Shown here: positions 44,103 to 55,822 of the stretch, piece by piece
How positions within the stretch are numbered: position 1 is the first letter of the stretch
Layout: each line of letters starts with the position of its first letter
DNA from: Corythucha ciliata
Taxonomy: Eukaryota > Arthropoda > Insecta > Hemiptera > Tingidae
DNA length: 64,000 nt
Assembly (NCBI GenBank): GCA_038030265.1
Contig: CM075939.1
Coordinates: forward strand, 25,711,253-25,775,252
Reading direction: 5' to 3'
The notes under the pieces: generated by a model
Database searches by the model: none
What the model was told of the DNA's origin: nothing
Seen by the model: only the letters and a program-made list of their open reading frames with translations
Made by a program: the position numbers and the translations under genes

Positions 44103-46546
44103 GGCCCGTATTCATAGTCACTACTCAAGTAGGCCAGTCAATATAAACATCAAACATCGCAAATGTGCATGTAATTGTTTTTTCTTCTGCACATTGTTAG
44201 GGCCAATGAGAGTAGTTTATACTCAAGTTTGCAACCTTCAAAACCTTGTGCTCAACTCGTGGCACTCGAAAAACCACGAAATTCCATCAATTTTTTAGGC
44301 TGTTAAACAAAAATACCAGAAGAAAGCGTTGTTCGAGCATGACCACAGTATACATTGTTGAAGCCAACTAAATTTGCTACAATTTAAGCCCAGTCCGAGT
44401 GTCCTAGGTTTGTTATTTTCGGAGATACAGCCAATCAAAAAATATGCAGTACCGCCAAAAAGCGAGATTTTATTGATAGGCTCATTTTTCAAGACCCGTA
44501 GCACTCAAACATAATGGTCCTTCAGAATATCCACGCGAAAATAAATCTTAGGCAGTAACTCAATTTGAATCTGACGCTATTGCCTAAAATTTATTTTCGC
44601 GTGGATATTCTATAGGACAGGGTGGCTGGTACTTGGATGAGCAAAATAATAAGGGTGATTAAACATCAAAAATGCAACTAAAATTGTCTTATGACCTAGG
44701 GCCGATTTCCTTTCCTAGTCGAGATAATAGATTTTTTCACATTTTTCAGCACATCACTGGTTTTCGCAACAAAAACAGCTGTAACTTGCGAAGCATGCGT
44801 CCTAGATTAAATCCAACGACACCAATGAAAAGAGCACACTTTTTTCTGTGTGAGAATGGACATTTTGTCCAAAGTTAGCGAAAGATTTTTGGAGTAAACT
44901 GGGAAAATATCAGGATATTTTTAAAAATGTCAGTTTTTGACAACTGTTCAAAGCTAGACTACATTAGCCATGGTGCTCCCAGCGCCCGGCAAATTCCTCT
45001 AAAACTGTATGAAATAATTAAGTTTAATACTTCATGCTTATTTTACTTCTGTCCTTTGCAATGTTTTGAGAAAAATCCATTGTTATACCAAAAAATGAGG
45101 CAATTAGGCCCATTTTGAGTGCCTAAAAGAAGATACGAAAGCTATTTCAATAAATTTTTTTCAGCTTATTCCACTTTTATTTTCTTTCCTCATAGATGAG
45201 CATAGGAAAAGTGAATTAAGCTGAAAAAAAAGTTTTGGGAATGGCTCTTGATCTTTTTGTAGGCATTCAAAATGGGCCTAATTGCCTAATTTTTTTGTAC
45301 AACAATGGATTTTTATCAAAAAATTGCAAAGGACAGGAGTAAAATAAGCATGAAGTATTAAAGTATTATTTTATGTTAAGGATTTGTATTCATCTGGCTT
45401 ATCTGAATTCCAGCTCTCTACTCAAGTTTCAACTTTTTGAGGGCAGGAATCAAAATAAAAATAAAATAAATAAATAAACTAAGTTACTTCATACAGTTTT
45501 AGAGGAACTTGCCAGGTGCTGGGAGCACCATGGCTAATGTAGTCTAGCTTTGAACAGTTGTCAAAAACTGACATTTTTAAAAATATCCTGATATTTTCCC
45601 AGTTTACTCAAAGAATCTTTCGCTATCATTAGACAAAATGTCTTTACTCACACAAAAAAAAGAGTGCTCTTTTCAGTGGTGTCGGTGGATTTAACCTAGG
45701 ACGTTTACTTCCCATGTTAAAATGTTTTTGTTGTGGAAACCCGTGATGTGCTAAAAAACAACAAATTGATTATCTGAACTAGGAATGGAAATCTGACCTT
45801 AGGTCATAGGAAATTTTTTGTTGCATTTTGGGTGTACAATCACCCCTCTGATTTTGTTCAACCAAGTACCAATCACCGTGTATTTGAGTGCTAGGGGTCT
45901 TGAAAAATTACCCCACCAATAAAATCTCGCTTTTTGGCGAGATTAGGTATTTTGTTGATTGCCTGTATTTCCTGAACTACAGACCCAGGATGCTCGGGCA
46001 TGGCTTAAATTGTAGCAAATTTAGTTGGCTTTAACAATGTATACTGTGGCCATGCTCTAACTCTTTCTTCTGGTATTTTTGTTTAAAACCCCAGAAAAAG
46101 TGATGAAATTTCTTAGTTTTTCGAGTGCCATGAGTTAAGCACAAGGTTTTGAAGGTTGAAAACTTGAGGAATAACTGCTCTCATTGGTCCTAACAACACG
46201 CAACAAAAAAATCAATTACATGCATGTTTGCGATTTACCCCGATTTTTGTGTCTACATAATTATATTGACTGGTCTAAAGTTAAAATTCTCCTAAGCAAA
46301 AATCAAATCCGTTGTTGTTGGAAAAAATCATCTGTTTAGACACCCACTTAAGGAAATTTAAGTTTAAGAAATCGCTCACTCGGAACAGCCGGGACACAGT
46401 GTTGGGGCGGGTCCCGATGGGGGGGGGGGTCGGAAACAGTTGGGATTAAATAAAATTAAATTAATCCAAACTGGAATGGTCAGAAAAATATTTTTGAGTT
46501 GTACCAGTATTCTTCCGAGTGAGCGAAATGTCTATGAATACGGACC
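44103..46546. mobile_element. 2.4-kb near-complete palindrome (foldback) with Harbinger-like ends
   Basis: Ends GGCCCGTATTCATAG and CTATGAATACGGACC are flanked by TTA and TAA. The two arms of about 1.1-1.3 kb meet near 45190 with a centre of roughly 20 bases, so the element is nearly all inverted repeat. Each arm has its own later change: an 88-bp hairpin MITE in the left arm, and about 110 extra bases at about 45366-45480 in the right arm. No coding sequence recognised. Confidence 0.85.
44524..44611. mobile_element. 88-bp hairpin MITE inside the left arm
   Basis: AGAATATCCACGCGAAAATA and TATTTTCGCGTGGATATTCT are perfect inverted ends. The equivalent place in the right arm (about 45890) lacks it, so it arrived after the palindrome formed. 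Confidence 0.9.
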
Positions 46547-47621
46547 TAAGTTACGTAAAGTTTACTTCAACACTCACTAAATAAAAAACATTGGACGTTG
46601 AAGATATTGACACAGTTACAGCGTTACAGGCCACTATTGCCCGCTTACAGAAGCTGAACCAATGAGGAAGTATAACTTAAAAAATAAAAATCACTGAAAA
46701 TATTTTTTTTCGGAAGAAAATGACTAAATATGACCATTAAATATTAGTGCGTAAATGATTGATTTCGATTTACAGCGAAATAATAAAACGTTTGCCAATT
46801 TTTTTTGTTACTTTAAACGACCGGTCTGCGACTCGTGACGTAGTTAAGGGGTTGAGACCCCCCCCAACCCTCCGCATCATTGCTGTTATCATGCCTGGCC
46901 CCTTCTTGTCCTTCCCTTTCTCTTAAGTCCTATTGTTTGATTTGTGGGAAGCTATTGTGAAGGTCACGCGAATGCTGTTATTACGTCATCAGTCTATCTA
47001 GCCTATTTCAAATGTGTCCCACAACCCAATAGTTTTACAAATTAATAAAAAATATAGGGTCTGGTTTTATTTGAACGGATCGTGTTTTCATGAGTTTTGG
47101 TACCCAAGCTATCACGACAGCATGATTTTGGAAAATGTGTTACTTCCTCATTTTCCGCACATGATGATCACGCAATCCACTGGCCAGAAGTCCAAAGAAG
47201 CGGCTCGGTACACGCGGACTTCGCCGGGCCGCTTGGAGTCGAGAAAATCTTATATACTTATCTGCTTAAATAAAACGCGAAACGCTCATTTTTGGACATT
47301 TGTATATGAGTTGTTCTAGCCTAATACTGCCTAGGAATTCTTTGAACATTTCCACATTTGAACATTTCCGCCTTCAGCAAATATTCTGTCAAGTGTCAAA
47401 CGGCGCGGCGTCAGCAGTAACTGTGTGTGGTTTGAGCGTCCTCCAATTTTTTTACATATCGTTTCGTAAATGACTCCTCGGGGAGAAGTACTAGTACTTT
47501 TCGATAACTCGAGATAACTGTCAGCAAATATTGTTTAGATCAGTGCGAGTGGTAGCTGTGTGCGTTTTCAGCGTCCTTGGATATTGGAGAGATTCTGCAA
47601 ACAGCTCCGCTAACGCTAACG
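46547..47621. other. No gene recognised
   Basis: An open frame at 47014-47319 has no family resemblance. Two similar 35-base stretches (about 47408 and 47542) share GCTGTGTG/AACTGTGTGTG and AGCGTCCT. Confidence 0.4.
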
Positions 47622-47989
47622 TTAAGGGGGCATACTAGTACTACCCCTCGCCCATTATCCCCTCACCGTTTTACGCGAAAAGTATTTGGAATATTTCATT
47701 TTTTATGGTCTCATATGAAACCTTATAGTCCTGAGACTTGCCCAGCAGAGCCCGAATTTCAATTTTGACTTTCCTCGAATTTTAAATTAAATGCATAACA
47801 TTACTAGTAATTTTATAAAGATGATTTAAAATTCGAGGAAATTCAAAATTGAAATTCAGGCTCTACTGGGCAAGTCTCAAGACTATAAGGTTTAATATGA
47901 GACCATAAAAAATGAAATATTCCAAATACTTTGCGCGTAAAACGGTGAGGGGATAATGGGCGAGGGGAAGTACTTGTATGCCCCCTTAA
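47622..47989. mobile_element. 368-bp foldback element bounded by TTAA
   Basis: TTAAGGGGGCATACTAGTAC and GTACTTGTATGCCCCCTTAA style ends enclose two arms of about 165 bases around a 30-50 base AT centre. TTAA at both borders fits piggyBac- or Kolobok-type target choice. TTA with Harbinger is the alternative. Confidence 0.85.
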
Positions 47990-48710
47990 CGCTATACACG
48001 TTTCAACCAACGAAATGTTGACTACCCTAGTAACGCGTACACGAAAATTAACTTTAGCGTTTACGGGAATGGTTGCAAAATCTCTCTAATTTTCTATGTC
48101 GATTCCGCAAGAATTGCGGATTTTCCGCAATTCCGGAAATTAGACCCTCCCTAGTCTGACGGTAGGAGAGTGGAGAGAAAATGCACTTGAGCGCTGACTC
48201 TTTTGGAACACTACCCAAATAAACGCACCCAACACACTGATACATTTTAGGGGGGCAAGAAAAATTTAGAAAATTGAAAAACTTGATGCTCGGGGGGGGG
48301 GGGTGATCTATCCTCCATTTACCCCCCCCCACCTACGCCCCTATCACAGCCCTCCCTGCGCTCGTGCGCAGGACCACAGACCACATAATTGCTAATTTTG
48401 ATTCATGTTTATGTGATTGGCCAATCACTAATCAATTGGCGATCGACTCATTCACCCCCTCCTTGTATCCGCCCATGAATAGAGCAGGGGCCCATGATGA
48501 ATTTCATCAGGTTCTTGAATGGAAGTCCCTAATAGAAAACCGCTGTATTTTTCCAATGCCGGCATAATGGGGGTCAGCGGGCATCAGGGCATGTGCAAAT
48601 AAATTGACCGTCTTTAAAATTTCAACAGTTAACTACTACCCCTCGCCTGTCCAAGTGAAGAAGTGCTACAAATCCATTTTATAGGTGATGGCGACGTTGT
48701 GAAGGTGGAT

Positions 48711-49142
48711 CTATACTAATATGAAAGATTTTGTTCTCTTCACGAAATTATTTATTTATCGGCGGAACTATTTTTCGGCCTTCGAGGCCATTTTCTTTTC
48801 AACGCCTTCTTTGACTCCAGACTATGGTTAGCCCATATCACTAGGTGGGGCGTTAAAGTTGAAGTAATTGTCCTTATAAATATAAATTTACGGATCTATT
48901 ATAGTTGATCGCTATAGCTGAAGTTGATATAGTTGAAGCTGACTCACAAACGTGAAAGATATATTACCCGTAATTTAACATTTATAAGGACAATTACTTC
49001 AACTTTAACGCCCCACCTAGTGACATGGGCTAACCATAGACTGGAGTCTAAGAAGGCGTTGAAAATGGCCTCGAAGGTCGAAAACTAGTTCCGCCGATAA
49101 ATAAATAATTTCGTGAAGAGGACAAAATCTTTCATACTATAG
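48711..49142. mobile_element. 432-bp foldback element
   Basis: CTATACTAATATGAAAGATT and AATCTTTCATACTATAG ends. Arms of about 170 bases include GGCGTTAAAGTTGAAGTAAT and its inverse. The centre of about 90 bases has short CTATAG-type repeats. Confidence 0.9.
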
Positions 49143-49479
49143 TACAAGTTCTACAAAATTCGACAAATCATTCAAATATGTAAGATAGATGAAGTGGTAT
49201 TTTATTCGCATCCCACGGATGATGGAGGGAGGGGAGTAAATTGTAAATTAATCTACTCCCCCCCCCCTTGACGAAATCCTGGATCCGCGACTACGGACTG
49301 GATACGGCCGTAAGAATTGCCACATCTTCTTCCCCTTTCGACAGCCCATATTATACCAAGACACGCCGTGAAGTGTACTAAATTCAGTTGGATTTGTATA
49401 CCTGGTAGCTGTAGCTGCATTGCGCCTAATTGAGCTGTCTTCCATCACTCGGAGAGGCCTGTAACGGCACTCAGTGGTT

Positions 49480-49660
49480 TACGATAATCTGAAACAAAAA
49501 ATTGACAAATTAACAATTAGTTTAAATAAAGAGGTAAATTAATTAACTAATGTTACCCGGACGACTCTGGAAGACAAAACCTAAAGCTTGGGTTTCCCAG
49601 GAAAGCGGTGCCGTATGGGTGGGTGCCGTAATATTGCGGTAGAAAACATCCCCTTTTGAA
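49480..49660 (-). repeat. SINE-like repeat, minus copy without tRNA-like head
   Basis: Read on the minus strand: CTACCGCAATATTACGGCA, GCTTTCCTGGGAAACCCAAG, then GAGTCGTCCGGGTAACATTA. This is the order seen at 53785-53980, except that the tRNA-like block present there is absent. Confidence 0.6.
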
Positions 49661-49714
49661 TCACGCCAGTTGACCGTTTCCTAGGCAATTTGTGGCATGA
49701 TTTAAAAGGGGATG
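49647..49714. repeat. 68-base hairpin
   Basis: CATCCCCTTTTGAATCACGCCA pairs with TGGCATGATTTAAAAGGGGATG with few mismatches, leaving a loop of about 24 bases. Size and shape would fit a microRNA precursor or a tiny MITE. Confidence 0.6.
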
Positions 49715-49859
49715 CAGCGCAAGCATAGAGGAGTAATAACAAAGAGGGAGCCTTGAAGGAAAGAGGGGTTCAGGGGGACGACCCCAAGATTCATAGAGGT
49801 AGAATACATGGAGGGAATCTTGATGGGATTGATTGTGTTGCTTTCCATAAACTTATAGT

Positions 49860-50550
49860 GATTATAAAACTACCAAGAACTTCGCCGGTCGCTTCCCGCC
49901 CGTTGGAACGGTACTCGGGCGCATACCTTGACGTCCGAACAGCAACACTGCATCCGCTCGTGCTCCGGAGCCGAGTGTCGTCAGTTCAAAGCTCAGTGGG
50001 ACGAAAGACGAACGATCGAACACGCCGAATGAACCGAAAAATTCCATTCTATTCGAACCTGAAAAAGCTTTACACGGCAAAGGGCGCGGTTACTTTAAAT
50101 TTCTCAATATGGGATCATTCGTCCCTCTTCAGGGGCCTTATTCTGAACGGTCGAGGAAAAATGCCGCGAGCGGGATCCAAGGACGCCGAATAAGAAATAA
50201 CATTATCCCGCCATAGCAACCGCTTTTTGCGGCATTTTCACACGACTTCGGAATACGGCCCCTGAACTGTTAGGGCGTGCACGGCCGACCGGAGCATCGG
50301 CCAAACGAACGCGGTTTCAGTGGAGTACAGTGGTTAGTTTCGCAAGAACCACCACCGCCTGGGTCAGCCGCTCTTTCATGAATCGCGGCGTTTGCGAGAT
50401 ACAGAGAGCCATTACCATTACCACATGAGAGTATGGGCTGCGAACAAGAATGAACCGTTTGTATTTCCGAAAAGCGAGTCAGGTTTTCCGATTGCCGCTC
50501 CAAGGAAATGCGTAGAAGGGAATAGAGGGAGATTTAGGACCCGAGACGAG
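49860..50550. other. CpG-rich patch
   Basis: CpG density is clearly higher than in neighbouring DNA. Plus-strand frames are open for up to 146 codons (49753-50193), but both strands read open and no family is recognised. It could be a promoter region or an inserted element. Confidence 0.35.
50132..50262. mobile_element. 131-bp GGGGCC-ended MITE
   Basis: GGGGCCTTATTCTGAACG and CGGAATACGGCCCC ends, with AAAATGCCGC/GCGGCATTTT inside. TTCA/TGAA borders extend the inverted repeat. The central part has a second GC-rich block. Confidence 0.75.
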
Positions 50551-52068
50551 TGACCGGCTCTACGGCATAGCCCCCGCTATGTGCCATTCGTTTTTTAAAG
50601 TCACTTTTCGGCTGAACGCAACACATAATTCGAAGTGGAGACTTCGACACCGAGCGTTTTAATACCGAAGAAGATCCCTGAAATTTAGCACACGGGCTCT
50701 GAAAGTTGCAGTATGTCTCATATGTTCTCTGTTTCTTGAGTTGTCCAAATACATTTTCAAGGAAACTAAAACGCAAATTTTGATGTAATAATAACCGCCT
50801 TGTTTTGTTGAAACCAACTATATATAAAAGAAATGGATTGCTCATCACTGCTGATAAAGAATAGCCATCAAATAAGCTCCCATAGTGGCTGAGAGGGGTG
50901 GAGTTTCAAAATAAGTGCCATGTTGCCATAACTACACAAGGAGACGGACAGGGTGATTGTTTACCAGGGGACGACCTGCCCCCTCTTCGCCCCTCCAGTC
51001 CGCTGTGAGCAATCCAGGTTTATATATCGTTGGTTGAAACAAGGCTAGCTGATATGAGTCAGGTTTTAGATAAAACTAAAAGAAGTTCACTCACTGGCCA
51101 GAAAGGGAGGTTTTCATTTTTGAATTTATTTATATTAAGGCCCGGTGCACACGAGCGATAAGTGTCGCGCGGTCGCCGCGACCGTAGAGAAACATATAAT
51201 TCAATGTGGCAATGCACACGTGCCGCGGCGACCAATTATCGCTGGCGACACTCGAAATGCTGTCGCAAGTTCCTGTGGGTCGCGCGACTTTATTTTCACC
51301 ACTCAATACTTGAAAACCTAGCTTTCATACCAGGTGAACGCAACACCATTCTGGGGGAACAAATAGGCCCTACCTACTAGGGGATATTATCTGTATTCTC
51401 CAAAGGTTATTGCATCTCTACTACTCTACTAGGGTTCGAAATCTCTCATTGGCATTGATGGTCGCAATATTTTTCAGTTCCGAATGCTGGGGGGGGGTGA
51501 AAATATATGTATACCTTTCTACTTTTGTATCTATTTATTTTTTAAATACTTGCAATATTACAATACTATGTGATGGGCTTACTAGGGATTGGGGGTCTTA
51601 ATTTTGTGCAGGGTTACTATAATGGAACTTGAGGGAGGGTTTCTGTTCAATAACACTTCCAAGTTGTTAAGTTAATATTAGGTATTAATTCATAATTAGG
51701 TATAACAATGATTAAATCAGACAATAAGATCAGTTGAGCAGGTCCGGCTCCCTCTGGTGTCCAGGTGTTATGGTTGTTTTGCTGACTTATTCAACTGTGG
51801 GAATGTCAAGGTGGTTGTGGAGAACAGTGTTTTTGGCGAACCTTGGCGCACCCGTTATGAGGCGAAGCGCTCTATTCTTCTAGGCCTGGTCCCTCTTTAT
51901 TTGCGTTTTGCTATAGCTGAGCCCAATGCAGAACAACAGTACTGGCACATCGGGCGCACTATCGGCCCCACAAGTTGAAAAAACTCCCTACAAAATCTTA
52001 CCAGACAGCATAATAATAAATAAATAAAATATAAAAGCGCTTCAATTCCTAGTAATTCCACAATGTTG

Positions 52069-52383
52069 AGGCGGCTCCACACATGCGGTATTCGCCGAGC
52101 ACCGAGCAACTCGGCGGGTGCCGAGCTACTCGTCTAGGTAATCGGCGAGTGGCGAGCTCGTTGATCCACACATTCGGAGTTCGTTCCGCGCATCGCTAGC
52201 CTCCTATATTCGTCTCCTTTAAAGTGGGCAAAAAACCGATAATGGCCAGAGCATCCCCGAGCACGAGTAGTCGGCATTCGCCAAATACAGACTACCGAGC
52301 ACCCCTCCACACCACTAGGAAATCGACGAGCATCTGCTCGGCGAATAAGTTGCTCGTCGAATACCGCATGTGTGGAGCCGCCT
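52069..52383. mobile_element. 315-bp MITE nested in the 51.1-53.6 kb element
   Basis: AGGCGGCTCCACACATGCGG and CCGCATGTGTGGAGCCGCCT are perfect 20-base inverted ends. Inside, CGAGCA/TGCTCG words repeat many times. A single related end (AAAGGCGGCTCCAGAC) lies at 52705. Confidence 0.9.
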
Positions 52384-52832
52384 TTGGCACCTCTTAATGG
52401 CTGATGTGACAGAGAAATACCTCACGTCGTTCTATGAGTATCTATATCGAATGTCCCTCTGACGGCTGTCGATTACGTCTGAGAGAGCTTTTTCCTTTTT
52501 TCTGGGTATCTCTGCCGCGATTCGAGGTATCGTATGAGTGACGAGACTCTAAATGGCTTAAGCAGAGGAGTGTTTTATTTTATTTTTTATTGTTTCTTCA
52601 CATTCAACTTATACAGCCCGTGTAGCACAATTATCGTCATTTGTGGCCCGGGCGGAGTGGCGGACTAGCTTACGCTGTGTTCCGCCTAGGAGTCATTCTT
52701 ATTAAAGGCGGCTCCAGACTATCGAGGTATGTCATTACACGAAAAAAAAAAGAAAAAAAATGTTTCGGCTGGTTTCGCCGGTAATGTTTCTTGTTATGAA
52801 TCAACAACATAACAGCCTGTACACACTGGAGC

Positions 52833-53110
52833 AGTGGTTTTCAACCTTTTGCGGCTCGCGACCCACTAAATTCGGTTATAATTTATTCGTGACCCATGCG
52901 CATGATATTATATGCTTCTATGAGGGAGGCTTTCCCCAAGCCCAAGTGGGCTTTCAGTGACTATACACGTTACTTCGATAGCCCAAATCCTAGATCGAAA
53001 GCCCAAACTCAACGGTGACTGCCACATTCACCATAGCAGAGAAAATTATAGCTGTCGAAAGCCCGATAAATTGGGGTTTCACTGGCGGATGTTATTTGTA
53101 TGTTACTTAT
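52833..53110 (+). mobile_element. hAT-like repeat, one end
   Basis: GCAGTGGTTTTCAACCTTTT then GCGGCTCGCGACCCAC is a typical hAT end. The body matches 13487-13770 (ACTATACACGTTAC, CACATTCACCATAGCAGAGA). The opposite end was not found. Confidence 0.65.
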
Positions 53111-53784
53111 CAATAAACATTAATATTAATAAATATCAATAAATATTATCCGAAAGTAATAGAATAATTTTTTCATTGTCTTGTCTGAGGTCGATTAAAG
53201 CATGAATTGAAAGCCTCCTTCACGGATCTTTCAAGGTTGTACGGATGAACCCAGTACTTCCTTTTTGATTCTAATTTCCTATTGAGGTACTTGTAAGCTA
53301 AAATTGAAGGTATAACTTTCTTTTTGCGTTGTTCGGGGGTCCATTGCGAACGATAGCTAGCGAAAAACTGTCTGAGTATTGGGTGTATGCGCCATTGCTA
53401 CATAAACATATGTAATTATGAAACTGTCGCGGCGGTAAATATCGCCGGTCACTGCGACACTTGTCGCTCGTGTGCATACATAGAAAAATAAATGGTCGCA
53501 GCGATAATTGTCGCGACGACCACGCGTCACTTATCGCTCGTGTGCACCGGCCCTAATTGGACAGTCATATTATAACCTATTCATATGCCGTCATATTGGA
53601 GCGAGACTCCCTCCATGTTATATCATCTCTATGCTTCAATGCTTTGACTTGTATGATTGTTTCCAATAGTTTTCTCACCCCATTATTTGGCCTTACTACA
53701 GAAAGATGACAGAAAGGGAAGTGTGCCCATTTTTTTTGTTTACGCTCCCTCTATTATTTATTTGTGCTCGCTGAGGGGATGTTT

Positions 53785-54010
53785 TCTACCGCAATATTGC
53801 GGCACCGCTTTCCTAGGAAACCCAAGCATAACACAATTTACCGGAACGGTAAGGTTACCGGTTCAAATCCCTCCGGGAGCCCATTTTTTCTCGAAGCTCG
53901 AAATGTTAGGCATTGCCTTCCCGAGTCGTCCAGGTAACATCAGTTAATTAGTTTACCTCTTTAATTGAAATACCGGCGACAGAATTCCTCGTATCTATCT
54001 AATTAGTTTA
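53785..54010 (+). repeat. SINE-like repeat with tRNA-derived block
   Basis: It contains GGTTACCGGTTCAAATCCCT then CCGGGAGCCCA, which resembles a tRNA T-arm and 3' end (B box GGTTCAAATCC), followed by TTTTTTC and the shared body TCGTCCAGGTAACATC..ACCGGCGACAGA. The T stem is imperfect, so this is not a functional tRNA gene. Confidence 0.6.
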
Positions 54011-54977
54011 AACTTTTTTATCATCACATTCTTAAAAAATAAAATTAATTGTATACGATTTCTCATATCACCAGGGACTTTAACTTCACGGACGTTTATA
54101 CGCGTCAGTGGAGGTACTTCATCGAATAGACAAGCCGTTCAATACACTCTTGCTCTATTTCAAGGTAATAAAAAAGCGTAGGATTCGATCAGTCGTTGTG
54201 GGTTTTTATTTTCCTTGGTCATGAACGTTGGCCGGCCTTTTATAGTCAGGTTTTTCACAAGCTAATAAATTGTCTCCAAACCAGTCATTTCAAGACGTAC
54301 GAGCGTCTAGCAACGCCTCCAACTAGTTTATCCGGATACCACCATTTTCAGCCACGGGTGCGAAATAGTTTAAATTTCAACTTGTAATTATTAATAGGTA
54401 GGTTTGCGTATAAACTGAAAGGAACATTACAGGAGACGATTCCTTGGCTTCCTTAAGGGGAAGCCCTATAACGCGATGATCCCCCCTCCGCCTCTACAAA
54501 ACAATCAATCTAGTGCTATCACGCCTACGCTTTGGTAATTATTTCCTAGTTGCATTTCTGCACGAATCCCGGTTTTTGTGACCTCGTCATAATCACAGGA
54601 AATTTTACTGAAAAACACGTTTTGTACCTATTTTGTTTTAAATGAGTTGTTTAAGGAAGAGCGAGAATTTCCTTGTCAAAGTTCAAAGGAGTTTCACTGC
54701 TATTTCATGAACGAAATATGATCCTAGTGAAAATGTAAACCACCGAATAAAAATATATTATAAATCCAGGGGGTGTAGGAGCAGAACTGCGACCTAAGTT
54801 GCTATAGTAAAGGAGCGGGGTCGAATAGAGGACGAGGTTGAGGATGCGGATTCATATAGGATAGTTGCAGATATACCCCTTAAAATCTAATAGGCACGAC
54901 CAACCCTCTCACAGTTGCACACACCTCTGCAGCTAATTCGTTTATGAAAAATTTCCTCACAGAGAAGAAAATTTAAA
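54011..54977. other. No gene recognised
   Basis: No repeats with identifiable ends and no convincing frame. Confidence 0.4.
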
Positions 54978-55822
54978 AATTTCGCTCCGGCAGCTGGCGG
55001 TCGGAAAGAGTGCATTTCATTCCGTATACGGATACCCTAAGCCGTCCCAGAAGTAATAATTTTGATACCATTAATTGTTTCATTAAGCCGAACTTCTTCC
55101 TCTCTTTTCACCACCCTCTCTTCAAAATGTCGAAAAGTTTCGGTAGTTTTCCAAGGGCTTCGTAATATTAAATTTTTGTGCCGTATTTTATAATACCTAA
55201 ACGTGTGAATTTAAGGTTTTTTTTTAAATTTCATCCCCCATTTCACCCTCCCCCATCAAAGTTTTCGATAAATCTGATTGGAACCCAGGGCTTTCGTTAC
55301 ATTAAATTATTGAGTCGAATTTTAGAGCGCTAAGATGAACTAGTGAAGTTCAACGCTATTTTTACACTTCCACACCGGAAGGACCACCCCCACCACCTTG
55401 ACGTTTTCGAAAAATTAAAATGGGAATCAATGGCTACTCTAACATGGACTATACGTACCGAATATGATGCTTCTAGAATCAACTGGTGATTTATAGTGAT
55501 GTTTTGACCATTTCAACCCCTATTTTCCCCCCCTCCACCTCGACCGATTTGGCCCAAATGCAATCCGACCGGGGTCTTATGACTACTGATTTTTGTGCCA
55601 AAGCGCGTTCCGCTAAATTGATTTCTTCGAGAGTTATCGTGCTAACAAGAAAACGGGCATAATATTATAAATAAATCAATATATTTAATATATATATATA
55701 TCCTGGAGACCACTGAATTCGTGTTCTAGAGGTTCTGAAACGTGAAAAAAACATGACATGACCCATGTTTGCCACCATCACGACGAGACCAATAGTGCAT
55801 TTTCAGAATGAAATGCACTAAA
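54978..55822 (-). mobile_element. Helentron/HINE-like element H3
   Basis: Inverted relative of H2 with a single internal repeat. On the minus strand it starts AGTGCATTTCATTCTGAAAA (55822), with TATATA at about 55690 and one 296-bp unit. It ends GAATGAAATGCACTCTTTCC and stem-loop CCGACCGCCAGCTGCCGG at 54984. Confidence 0.6.

Larger units (their letters stand above)
51139..53553. mobile_element. 2.4-kb element with CpG-rich terminal inverted repeats
   Basis: Left end GGCCCGGTGCACACGAGCG and right end CGCTCGTGTGCACCGGCCC are inverted. The similarity extends 100-150 bases through GATAAGTG and repeated GTCGCGNCG words. TTAA and TAATT border it. The interior holds a MITE (52069-52383), a hAT-like piece (52833-53110), and an open frame (51757-51978) I do not recognise. 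No transposase. Confidence 0.75.

Noticed and set aside
44672..45118. Open frames within the large palindrome as element genes
   Set aside because: They are short, lie within inverted arms, and are not kept in the mirrored arm.
49753..50193. 146-codon plus-strand open frame as a protein gene
   Set aside because: The region is CpG-rich with few stops in several frames on both strands. It contains a MITE, and no domain is recognisable.
53845..53890. Functional tRNA gene
   Set aside because: A T-loop and 3' end-like sequence are present, but the T stem does not pair and no anticodon or D arm can be built upstream.
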